From contig JALUUU010000223.1 of NCBI GenBank assembly GCA_027021185.1, positions 1 to 6,625 on the forward strand: a stretch of 6,625 nucleotides of DNA, given 5' to 3'. Shown in pieces: positions 1-5,853 of this stretch (position 1 is its first letter; every line of letters starts with the position of its first letter). The position numbers were made by a program, and so were the translations under genes. Source of the DNA: an archaeon. GTDB taxonomy: Archaea; Hydrothermarchaeota; Hydrothermarchaeia; Hydrothermarchaeales; JALUUU01. The notes beneath the pieces are model-generated. The model made no database searches and was not told the origin of the DNA. It saw only the letters and a list, made by a program, of their open reading frames with translations.

Positions 1-17
1 CCCACTTGGATGGCCAT
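1..17 (-). CDS. 5' end of an unidentified gene leaving the window
   Basis: Read on the minus strand, ATG at 17-15 is followed by GCC ATC CAA GTG GG, giving Met-Ala-Ile-Gln-Val-Gly and then the window edge. The start is supported by a very strong Shine-Dalgarno sequence, TAAGGAGGAG (complement of 21-30), whose GGAGG core ends about 5 nt before the ATG. Five and two thirds codons are too few to identify a product. Some peroxiredoxin-type proteins start in a similar way, but that is a guess and not an annotation. The gene is divergent from the kinase gene at 659, so the two share the 640-bp intergenic region. A Fur-like site lies just upstream and may control it. Confidence 0.55.
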
Positions 18-20
18 ATT

Positions 21-30
21 CTCCTCCTTA
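21..30 (-). promoter_or_regulatory. Strong ribosome binding site for the leftward gene
   Basis: The complement reads TAAGGAGGAG. It is a near-perfect anti-Shine-Dalgarno match spaced correctly for the ATG at 17-15. It is the main reason to believe in the partial gene at the left edge. Confidence 0.6.
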
Positions 31-39
31 GACGTTTTT

Positions 40-58
40 GATAACGATAATCACGACA
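40..58. promoter_or_regulatory. Candidate Fur-type operator
   Basis: The 19 bases beginning GATAACGATAATCA match 14 of 19 positions of the E. coli Fur box consensus (GATAAT GATAAT CATTATC), including two almost perfect GATAAT hexamers in tandem. The site lies 23-41 nt upstream of the minus-strand start at 17. It overlaps a weak possible -10 (TATCGT, complement of 44-49) that sits 16 nt from a TTGAAA -35 (complement of 66-71). Overlap with a -10 is where a repressor site would be expected. The surrounding DNA is AT-rich, so a chance match cannot be excluded, and Fur sites in other phyla differ from the E. coli consensus. Confidence 0.3.
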
Positions 59-419
59 AAATTATTTTCAACTTTCTCAACTCCCGGTTTGTCACCATAT
101 CCCTCTGAATGAACCCGGCATTCCAACTGGCTAACTCAATGGGAAGTCCCTAAAGTTTCTTGATTAATCTCATAAAAGGTTGGCTGAATATCTCACATCT
201 TATTCCTCTTAAACATTAAGGGCTTGTATATCATGGGAGGGTTGAGGTGGTGCGAACTTTCTTGTCTAGCCATGGTGCGTGAGGCAGCCTTGGCTGTTCG
301 GGTTGTTCTCGAGAGAAGGCAAGGTTCCTGACTCATCATTTATTCTTTTCTTTCTATGAAACCGCTCGATTAGGTTCTGGCTATGTAGATACGTGCTCGA
401 AAACGGCATAGGTAGTCCA

Positions 420-461
420 CAAAGTCGAGGATCATATCTGCGGACTTTGAAAATATTTTTT
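420..461 (+). terminator. Possible hairpin with T tract
   Basis: CAAAGTC at 420-426 is perfectly complementary to GACTTTG at 443-449, and the loop contains a further GAT/ATC pairing. A run of six T (456-461) follows after a short A-rich spacer. The shape resembles a Rho-independent terminator, but the stem is not GC-rich and the T run starts 6 nt after the stem. No certain transcript reaches it from the left, so it could instead end a small RNA or be incidental. Confidence 0.25.
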
Positions 462-488
462 GCTTAATGTGGTGAGATGCATTCTGAT

Positions 489-516
489 TTATTTATTAAG
501 TCCATTGCATAAATAA
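489..516. repeat. 8-bp perfect inverted repeat next to a -35 box
   Basis: TTATTTAT (489-496) and ATAAATAA (509-516) are exact inverted copies separated by 12 bp. The repeat ends two bases before the TTGACA at 519. That position suits an operator for a dimeric regulator of the downstream kinase gene. All arm bases are A or T, so chance is a real alternative in this AT-rich stretch. Confidence 0.3.
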
Positions 517-518
517 GT

Positions 519-547
519 TTGACAAATCTGATAGGCAGGCTTAAAAG
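519..547 (+). promoter_or_regulatory. Candidate sigma70 promoter of the kinase gene
   Basis: A perfect -35 TTGACA (519-524) is followed after 17 bp by TAAAAG (542-547), a 4 of 6 match to the -10 consensus. Transcription would begin near 554 and leave a leader of about 105 nt before the ATG at 659. The -35 is excellent, the -10 is mediocre. Confidence 0.3.
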
Positions 548-580
548 TTGTCTATAGGTCATATGATTAGAAAATTGAAT

Positions 581-610
581 TTGTTTTAAGTGTGATTTTA
601 TGGATAGAAT
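581..610 (+). promoter_or_regulatory. Alternative promoter of the kinase gene
   Basis: TTGTTT (581-586), 18 bp and TAGAAT (605-610) form a second possible promoter. Here the -10 is good (5 of 6) and the -35 is weak. It would give a leader of about 40 nt. It competes with the TTGACA promoter just upstream; the sequence alone cannot decide between them. Confidence 0.22.
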
Positions 611-644
611 TAAATAAAATAAACCATTCTTTAACGTGCATTGT

Positions 645-650
645 GGAGGT
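645..650 (+). promoter_or_regulatory. Ribosome binding site that sets the kinase start
   Basis: GGAGGT at 645-650 lies 8 nt before the ATG at 659. The longest open frame could be opened at a TTG at 641, but that codon sits at the edge of this Shine-Dalgarno sequence and would put it inside the coding region. The ATG is therefore the likely start, and the protein begins Met-Leu-Glu-Gly-Phe. Confidence 0.75.
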
Positions 651-658
651 GGATAACA

Positions 659-3600
659 ATGCTGGAGGGGTTTGAGGCCCAGGTTAAACTGATAGTGGAT
701 AATGCAGTTGTTGGAGTTTACCTGTTCCAGGACAATAAGTTTTGGTATGTAAACCCTGTCTTAGCAAAGATGTTCGGTTATGAACCAGAAGAAGTAATAG
801 AAAAACTGGGGCCTCTGGATGTCACCCATCCCGATGACAAAGAACTTGTTATGGAGCAGATACGTATCCGCCTCGAGGGAAAAGCGGAGCATTTGCATTA
901 CGTTTTTAGAGGGGTACGAAAAGACGGTGCCGTTATCTACTGCGAGGTTTTTGGAAGTCGTGTTAATTACCGTGGAAAACCTGCCATTGTAGGCACTCTT
1001 ATTGATATAACTAAGCGAAAACAAGCAGAAGAGTCACTTAGAAAATCTGAAGAGCAGTACAGGACACTAGTAGAGGCTGCTAGGGATATGATTTTTAGCC
1101 TTTCTGTAGAAGGCACAATCGCTTCTCTAAATTCTGCTTTTGAAGCCAGCACCGGATGGCTGCGTTCTCAATGGCTGGGAAAGCATTTTTCAGCGTTAGT
1201 TCATCCCGAGGACTTGCCCATTGCCGAGAGTCTTTTCCAGCGCGTCCTTAAAGGAGAGTCGCTGTCTCCCGTAGATCTCCGAGTCCGACAAAGATCGGGC
1301 TATGGTATATACGAGTTTACCGGTGCTCCCATTGTACATGAAGGAAGAATAACAGGGGCCCTGGGAATCGCCCGGGATGTCGCCTCTCGCAGGGAGATGG
1401 AGGCGAAGTTGCAATGGGAGTCGGAAGTGAATTCTGCGTTATCCAAAATTGCTCTCACATTGCTGAGCACTTCTTCCCTGAACGCCTCCTCCATGAAGGG
1501 CTTTGGGTATGAATTACTTGATCGAGTCACCAACCTTACTGGGAGCACACACGGGTTTTTGTCCATTATCGATTCTCGTACCCATAAAGAAATTAGGCTC
1601 CTCTTCGCGGGGGTTACTGACAATGATTGTGAGGCTTTCGTTAACGGTGAGTTAGCTTTTTCTAAAGGACCCGACGGGCGCTACCATGGTCTTTGGGGGC
1701 ATGCTCTCAACACGGGTCAACCCTTCTTCACCAACGCTCCGGAAACCCATGAAGCGACCACTGGAGTTCCACCCTGGCATATACCTATTAAGAACTTTCT
1801 GGCCGCTCCAGCGGTAGCAGGGGGTGAAGTGTTGGGGCAGATTGCCTTGGCGAACTCCAGCAAAGGCTACACTCAGCGGGATCTGAAGGCGCTAAAACGC
1901 ATAGCCGATCTTTATGCCTTGGCGGTCTTAAGGCATCGGGAGGCTGAAGCATTGCGGGAGAGCGAGGAGCGATATCGATCGCTAATAAATGATGTCGTGG
2001 AAAGTTCTGATGTTGGGATGTTCATTCTCGACGCAGATTTCAAGGTAGTATGGATAAATAAAGCAATAGAAAAGTTTTTTGGAATCAGAAGGGAAGATGT
2101 TATAGGCAGAGACAAAAGAGCGTTGGTGAAAGAGAAGATAAAATTCATATTTGAGGATTCAGACGGATTCGCTACCAAAGTTCTTGCTACTTACGATAAT
2201 AACACTTACGTGGAGAATTTTGAGTGTCACGTGTTGCCAGGGCCCGGTAGAAAAGAGAGGTGGTTGGAACATTGGAGCCAGCCTATAAAATCAGGACTAT
2301 ACGCAGAAGGTAGAATCGAGCACTATTACGATATAACGGACCGCAAAAGAGCTGAAGAAGCGCTAAGGGAGAGCGAAGAACGCTATCATGATCTGGTGGA
2401 AAATATAGGGGATCTTGTTATGATTGTTAATCCCTCAGGCGAAATTTTGTACGTGAACAGGGCCTGGCGCGAAGCTATAGGCTATTCAAGTGAAGAGAGC
2501 AAATCCACTTCTCTGTTCGATATCATTCATCCTGATAGAAGGAAAGAATTCACAAGATCATTCGGAAGGGCACTATGTGATAATGAAGCGAATAAAATTG
2601 ATACAGAACTGATCACAAGTTCTGGAAAAAGTGTCTATGTAGAAGGAAATATAAATTGCAGGATCATAAACGGAAAGCCTATTTATGCCAGAATTGTTCT
2701 GAAGGATGTTACGGAGCAAAGACAGGCCAGAAGAGAGCTAGAATATTATGCGAAACAACAGCAGATCCTTGCCGAAATTAGCCAGATAGCTCTTACAAAT
2801 ATCAAGCTGCAAGATCTTTTCGACCAGACAGTTGATCGGGTAGCTAAGACTCTAAACATAGAATTCTGCAAGATTCTCAAGCTATTGCCCCAAGAAGAGG
2901 CATTACTATTGGTCGCTGGTGTGGGTTGGAAAGAGGGGTTGGTTGGCAGAGTTAAAGTGGGGACAGGCAGAGAATCGCAGGCAGGATATACTCTACTTTC
3001 CAGCGAACCTGTTATTGTCTACGATTTAAGAACTGAAAAGAGATTCCATGGACCACAACTACTCATTGATCACCAAGTTGTTAGTGGAATCAGCGTGATA
3101 ATAGGAGAACCTGAGAACCCATTTGGTGTCTTAGGAGTACACACTTCCTGCTACAGAGAGTTCTCAAAGAATGAAGTTGTGTTTCTACAGGCAGTAGCTT
3201 CTATTCTTGCAGAAGCCACAAAGCGCAGAAAGACGGAAGAGAATCTCAGAGAGTCTGAAGAAAAATACAAAACTCTTGCGGAGAGCTCACTTACAGGAAT
3301 ATTTATTAATAAAAATGGAAGGTACGTGTTCGTTAATAGAAGTTTTGCGCGCATGCATGGATATACGCCCGAGGAATTGATAGGGAAAAAATGTATAGAT
3401 CTAGTTCACCCTGATGATAAACAGTTAGCCCGACAAAGATTGGCTTATGTGCTTGCTGGAAAGCCCATTCCTGAAAGGCAAGAAATACGAAAGATTACAA
3501 AAGACGGCAGAACGATCTGGTGTGAAGTCATCGCCACGCGGATCATGTATGAAGGAGAACCGGCAATAATGGGAAATGTTTTCGATATAACAGAAAGAAA

Positions 3601-4774
3601 AACTCTCGAAAGGCAGCTGATCCAGGCTCAAAAGATGGAGGCTATCGGCAAACTCACATCTGGGATAGCCCATGACTTCAACAATATAATCTCTGCAATT
3701 ATAGGGTTTGCCGAGTTATCAATGATTAGTGTAGGCGAGAGCAATCCAATTTATACCAACTTGAAACACATATGTGACGCTTCTAATCGAGCGGCTGACT
3801 TGGTGCGTAAACTTTTACTTTTCAGCAGAAGTCAACCTTTGGAAATGCGCCCTCTAAATCTTAATGATCTTATTAGAGACCTGCATAAGGTTATTCAAAG
3901 GCTTATTGGGGAAGATATAATTGTCATTTTAGAGCTGAGTCCGGATCCTTGTATAACCCAAGGCGATCCTGGAAGCATTGAGCAAGTAATCATGAATCTC
4001 GTGGTGAACGCGAGAGATGCTATGCCCCAAGGAGGAAACCTAACTATAAAAACTGAGAATGTTTATATAGATGAAAAATATAGAAGTTTTTATACCTACG
4101 CTAGGGAAGGTAATTTTATCTGCTTGTCCGTTGCTGATACAGGAATTGGCATGAGTGAAGATGTTCTTCAACATATATTTGACCCATTTTTTACTACCAA
4201 GGATCCCGAAGAGGGAACTGGGCTTGGTTTGTCTGTAGTATATGGTATTGTGAAAGAACACGGGGGATGGATAAACGTTGAGAGCAAGCCTGGATTAGGT
4301 TCCACATTCAAGGTTTACCTGCCTGCTTGCAGCTCAGAAGGAGAGATAGTGTACAGGGTCCAAGACGAGGTAAAACAATTGGACCTTGATGGCAAAGGGC
4401 GGAGAATCCTGTTGGTTGAAGATGATGATGATCTTCGGGATTTCGCCCAGAAAGCTCTCAGCGGGTATGGATATGTTGTTTTTGTAGCTGGAAATGCTAA
4501 GGAAGCTTTGGAGATATTTGAGCGAGAGAATGGTAATTTTCACCTGGTGTTTACCGATGTGGTTTTGCCAGATAAAAGTGGCCTCCAGCTTATTGAGGAC
4601 CTGCGATCTATCAAGCCGAGTCTTTGTGTTCTGCTCAGTAGCGGCTATACTGATAAAAAGTCTCAGTGGCCTGTGATAAGAGATAGAGGATTTGAGTTTC
4701 TGCAAAAGCCTTATACTATGTTCGATCTGCTTAAAGCTGTTAAGAGTCTTCTGGGAGGATGCGGGGAAAAGTAA
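659..4774 (+). CDS. PAS/GAF multi-sensor hybrid histidine kinase
   Basis: A 1371-residue signal-transducing kinase that should autophosphorylate on His and pass the phosphate to its own receiver. Domains in order (approximate residues, ATG 659 = 1): PAS1 9-120; PAS2 131-245; GAF1 275-425; PAS3 436-562; PAS4 573-688; GAF2 715-855; PAS5 866-980; HisKA 990-1065; HATPase 1102-1220; REC 1247-1365. The sensory domains are joined by repeated helical linkers of the D[IV]T-x-RK-x-AEE-x-LRESEERY type. The H box AHDFNN carries His1005. The N box holds Asn1113 and Asn1117, G1 is DTGIGM (Asp1160), the F box is DPFFTTK and G2 is GTGLGL at 1186-1191. In REC the acidic cluster is Glu1254-Asp1258, the acceptor is Asp1300, and the switch residues are Ser1328 and Lys1350. 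All catalytic residues are present, so the kinase should be active. There is no signal peptide or membrane helix, so it is a cytoplasmic sensor. No partner regulator is nearby. The ligand is unknown; the GAF domains show no bilin-type signature that I recognise. Confidence 0.95.
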   Translation: MLEGFEAQVKLIVDNAVVGVYLFQDNKFWYVNPVLAKMFGYEPEEVIEKLGPLDVTHPDDKELVMEQIRIRLEGKAEHLHYVFRGVRKDGAVIYCEVFGSRVNYRGKPAIVGTLIDITKRKQAEESLRKSEEQYRTLVEAARDMIFSLSVEGTIASLNSAFEASTGWLRSQWLGKHFSALVHPEDLPIAESLFQRVLKGESLSPVDLRVRQRSGYGIYEFTGAPIVHEGRITGALGIARDVASRREMEAKLQWESEVNSALSKIALTLLSTSSLNASSMKGFGYELLDRVTNLTGSTHGFLSIIDSRTHKEIRLLFAGVTDNDCEAFVNGELAFSKGPDGRYHGLWGHALNTGQPFFTNAPETHEATTGVPPWHIPIKNFLAAPAVAGGEVLGQIALANSSKGYTQRDLKALKRIADLYALAVLRHREAEALRESEERYRSLINDVVESSDVGMFILDADFKVVWINKAIEKFFGIRREDVIGRDKRALVKEKIKFIFEDSDGFATKVLATYDNNTYVENFECHVLPGPGRKERWLEHWSQPIKSGLYAEGRIEHYYDITDRKRAEEALRESEERYHDLVENIGDLVMIVNPSGEILYVNRAWREAIGYSSEESKSTSLFDIIHPDRRKEFTRSFGRALCDNEANKIDTELITSSGKSVYVEGNINCRIINGKPIYARIVLKDVTEQRQARRELEYYAKQQQILAEISQIALTNIKLQDLFDQTVDRVAKTLNIEFCKILKLLPQEEALLLVAGVGWKEGLVGRVKVGTGRESQAGYTLLSSEPVIVYDLRTEKRFHGPQLLIDHQVVSGISVIIGEPENPFGVLGVHTSCYREFSKNEVVFLQAVASILAEATKRRKTEENLRESEEKYKTLAESSLTGIFINKNGRYVFVNRSFARMHGYTPEELIGKKCIDLVHPDDKQLARQRLAYVLAGKPIPERQEIRKITKDGRTIWCEVIATRIMYEGEPAIMGNVFDITERKTLERQLIQAQKMEAIGKLTSGIAHDFNNIISAIIGFAELSMISVGESNPIYTNLKHICDASNRAADLVRKLLLFSRSQPLEMRPLNLNDLIRDLHKVIQRLIGEDIIVILELSPDPCITQGDPGSIEQVIMNLVVNARDAMPQGGNLTIKTENVYIDEKYRSFYTYAREGNFICLSVADTGIGMSEDVLQHIFDPFFTTKDPEEGTGLGLSVVYGIVKEHGGWINVESKPGLGSTFKVYLPACSSEGEIVYRVQDEVKQLDLDGKGRRILLVEDDDDLRDFAQKALSGYGYVVFVAGNAKEALEIFERENGNFHLVFTDVVLPDKSGLQLIEDLRSIKPSLCVLLSSGYTDKKSQWPVIRDRGFEFLQKPYTMFDLLKAVKSLLGGCGEK

Positions 4775-4826
4775 AGAAGGCGTTACAATTTGCTTTGAAG
4801 GCTTTGTGTCTGACAGTATAGTTAAG
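4775..4826. other. Kinase 3' flank up to the IS end
   Basis: Only 52 bases separate the kinase stop from the IS tip. I find no hairpin with a T run here, so kinase transcripts may continue antisense into the orfB remnant. The IS may have displaced the original terminator. Confidence 0.4.
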
Positions 4827-4853
4827 TGGATTTACCCCGTTTTAGTGGACAGT
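4827..4853 (+). repeat. Terminal inverted repeat of an IS3-family element
   Basis: The sequence starting TGGATTTACCCCGTTTTAGT and running on into GGACAGT has the form of an IS3-family end (outer TG, then a TTACCCC..TTTAGTGGACA core). It lies downstream of the orfB remnant on the minus strand, where the right-hand end of an IS3 element belongs. The outer tip at 4827 is 52 bp after the kinase stop codon. The partner repeat is not found in the window, so target duplication cannot be checked; the adjacent bases would be TAAG at 4823-4826. Confidence 0.65.
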
Positions 4854-4881
4854 TCACTGTTTTTAGCTCCTGAGCACTTCC

Positions 4882-5224
4882 CTAGTATTTCCTCTCGTAG
4901 TTTATGGGAGAGCAATATTCAATGCTGGAATGCCTCCTGTGGGGATTGTACCAGCCTTCTATGTACTCAAACACGGCTCTCTTGGCTTCTTTGAGGTCCT
5001 TGAATTTCTTCCTTCTGGCCAGCAACTCGCATTCCAGGGTGGCAAAGAAATTCTCTGCCATGGCATTGTCATAGCAATCCCCAGCGCTCCCCATGGAAAG
5101 GGCTATCCCAGCATCTTTGCACCTCTTCCCAAATTCTATGGAGGTATACTGAGGAAGTACACTGACTACCATAATCAGAGTGGTGAACCACCCCTTTGGT
5201 GTTTCTCTGTCCTATGGCCATCTT
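4882..5224 (-). pseudogene. IS3-family transposase orfB, truncated and frameshifted
   Basis: This is the C-terminal part of a DDE (rve-type) transposase. One frame (5224 to about 5152) reads KMAIGQRNTKGVVHHSDYGS-Q, containing the HHSDxGSQ motif with the second catalytic Asp. The next frame (about 5151 to 4882) continues QYTSIEFGKRC, then SMGS-GDCYDNAMAENFFATLE with the catalytic Glu (the E of AEN), and ends near the YNPHRRHSSI motif typical of IS3-family C termini. The two frames are joined by an imperfect 13-bp tandem duplication (5139-5151 and 5152-5164); removing the 5152-5164 copy restores the canonical GSQYTSIEFG. An ATG within the second frame would give 96 residues, but without two of the three catalytic acidic residues, so no active product is expected. 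Stop codon TAG at 4884-4882. Confidence 0.82.
5139..5164. repeat. 13-bp imperfect tandem duplication inside orfB
   Basis: TGGAGGTATACTG (5139-5151) and AGGAAGTACACTG (5152-5164) match at 10 of 13 positions and are directly adjacent. The duplication shifts the transposase frame at the HHSDxGSQ motif. The three mismatches suggest that it is old, or that the two copies have drifted since the gene died. Confidence 0.6.
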
Positions 5225-5250
5225 CCCCTATTTGACCTATTTCCGCCACC

Positions 5251-5279
5251 TTGACTTGACTCACCTTGGGACATATAAA
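5251..5279 (+). promoter_or_regulatory. Sigma70 promoter of the tRNA-Leu gene
   Basis: TTGACT (5251-5256), exactly 17 bp, then TATAAA (5274-5279): 5 of 6 matches in each box at the ideal spacing. Transcription would start near 5286, about 25 nt before the mature tRNA. A second TTGACT overlaps at 5256-5261 but is only 12 bp from the -10. The promoter is intact although an IS remnant ends just upstream. Confidence 0.65.
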
Positions 5280-5310
5280 CCCGCATGAGCTCGCTGTTTT
5301 CACAAGGTTT

Positions 5311-5397
5311 GCCCGGATGGCGGAACTGGTAGACGCAGGGGACTTAAAATCCCCTGGGGCATTCCCCGTGCGGGTTCGAGTCCCGCTCCGGGCACCA
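5311..5397 (+). tRNA. tRNA-Leu (anticodon UAA), CCA encoded
   Basis: The acceptor stem GCCCGGA (5311-5317) pairs perfectly with TCCGGGC (5387-5393), followed by discriminator A (5394) and an encoded CCA (5395-5397). The anticodon stem GGGGA/TCCCC encloses the loop CTTAAAA, with anticodon TAA at 5345-5347, reading UUA and probably UUG. The long variable arm (GGGGC..CCCC) is the class II hallmark of Leu/Ser/Tyr tRNAs, and the T arm is CGGG-TTCGAGT-CCCG. All stems are intact, so the gene should be functional. It stands alone, not in a tRNA cluster, between two IS3 remnants. I see no clear terminator after it. Confidence 0.97.
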
Positions 5398-5440
5398 ACT
5401 TGCCATACCCTCACTGTCTAACCAGCAATTTTATCTGAAA

Positions 5441-5461
5441 TGGCTCCAAAAAACTGGACCA
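5441..5461 (+). repeat. Left terminal repeat of the deleted IS3 element
   Basis: TGGCTCC, seven bases, TGGACCA. It lies 44 bp upstream of the orfA start, the expected place for an IS3-family left end, and begins with the TG usual for the family. Confidence 0.5.
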
Positions 5462-5505
5462 TGTGATAGGCTTCCTAGCTACAACGGATTTCAAGGGGAC
5501 TAGGA

Positions 5506-5775
5506 ATGAAAAGGAAACGTAGGGAATACCCAGCTACCCAGCAGAGTTCGAGGTAAAAGTGGCTCTGGAGGCTATCAAGGGCGGGGAAACACTCCAGCAG
5601 CTGGCCGGCAGATATGGGGTCCATCCCGTTATGATTACGAGATTGAAAAAGGAGCTCATGGAGAATGCTCTGAACTCTTTGCAAGGGGATGAGGAGAGAC
5701 AAAGACATCCGGACCTAGATAGAGAGTCTCTACCGAGAGATCGGACAACTGAAAGTAGAGCGGGAGGGCCTGAAG
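5506..5775 (+). pseudogene. IS3-family orfA (HTH transposase subunit), frameshifted
   Basis: This is the N-terminal DNA-binding protein of an IS3-type element, the subunit normally fused to orfB by a -1 frameshift. ATG 5506 opens MKRKRREYPA. An exact 8-bp duplication (5527-5534 and 5535-5542) then throws the frame into a stop. The neighbouring frame carries on with AEFEVKVALEAIKGGETLQQ and LAGRYGVHPVMITRLKKEL, the typical orfA helix-turn-helix. Near 5690-5705 the homology returns to the first frame (shortly after, a TAG at 5716-5718) as IESLYREIGQLKVEREGLK, the leucine-zipper tail of orfA. Two frameshifts and one stop make it non-functional. Homology ends near 5775, and no orfB follows. The best uninterrupted piece, starting with the ATG at about 5559, would encode 79 residues but half of it is out of frame. 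Confidence 0.8.
5527..5542. repeat. Exact 8-bp tandem duplication inside orfA
   Basis: TACCCAGC occurs twice in direct succession. Removing one copy joins MKRKRREYPA to EFEVKVALEAIKG and restores the family N terminus, so this duplication is the first inactivating change. Confidence 0.85.
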
Positions 5776-5853
5776 GTTTACCTCATGCGAATCGATGAAG
5801 CAAAGTGGGAGTCTAAGAGAAACCCAGACCTAAGTAAGTTTAACCTGCCTCCC

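Larger units (their letters stand above)
31..640. other. Long AT-rich intergenic region between divergent genes
   Basis: I find no credible gene in these 610 bases. The best short frame, 233-331 (+), would encode 32 residues with no recognisable motif and a weak ribosome site. The region holds the Fur-like site near its left end, a G-rich run at 235-250, a 7-bp hairpin followed by a T run at 420-461, an 8-bp perfect inverted repeat at 489-516, and two candidate promoters for the kinase. Base composition becomes strongly A+T rich from about 450 on. For a gap between two divergent genes it is long, so it may hold a decayed gene or an unrecognised small RNA. Confidence 0.5.
4827..5224 (-). mobile_element. 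Truncated IS3-family insertion sequence (end with orfB remnant)
   Basis: About 400 bp survive of an element normally around 1.2-1.5 kb: the right terminal repeat and the last quarter to third of orfB. The part with orfA, the catalytic Asp of the N-terminal half and the left repeat is missing. Recognisable transposase homology stops near 5224 and the upstream frame hits a TAG at 5228-5230. The break lies about 27 bp before the tRNA-Leu promoter. The repeat differs from the ends of the IS3 remnant at 5441-5877, so these are two different elements and not halves of one. Confidence 0.7.

Noticed and set aside
235..250. G-rich run resembling a two-tetrad G-quadruplex.
   Set aside because: Only two of the four runs have three G; too weak to claim.
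233..331. 32-codon plus-strand frame in the upstream region.
   Set aside because: The ribosome site is weak (AGGG 10 nt upstream), there is no motif, and the length is within chance expectation.
1..640. Cyclic-di-GMP or other known riboswitch ahead of the kinase.
   Set aside because: I could not find the conserved core of any class I know in the leader.
641..658. TTG at 641 as the kinase start (six extra residues).
   Set aside because: The TTG lies against the GGAGGT ribosome site, which is ideally placed for the ATG at 659.
4334..4705. 123-residue minus-strand frame under the kinase receiver domain.
   Set aside because: It is a shadow of the real frame, with no recognisable motif. The same applies to the other minus-strand frames between 761 and 4261.
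4692..5235. Two plus-strand frames of about 100 residues (4692-4994 and 4930-5235).
   Set aside because: They run antisense to the orfB remnant and its terminal repeat, have no family signature and no ribosome site.
5311..5397. tRNA-Leu as an attachment site of an integrated phage or island.
   Set aside because: No direct repeat of the tRNA 3' end and no integrase gene appears in the window.
5175..5414. 79-residue minus-strand frame across the tRNA.
   Set aside because: It is the complement of the tRNA-Leu plus flanks; the peptide with GTRTRTGNAPGDFKSP is the familiar artefact of translating a tRNA gene.
5475..5708. 77-residue minus-strand frame opposite orfA.
   Set aside because: It is a shadow of the orfA pseudogene, whose plus-strand translation is clearly of the IS3 family.
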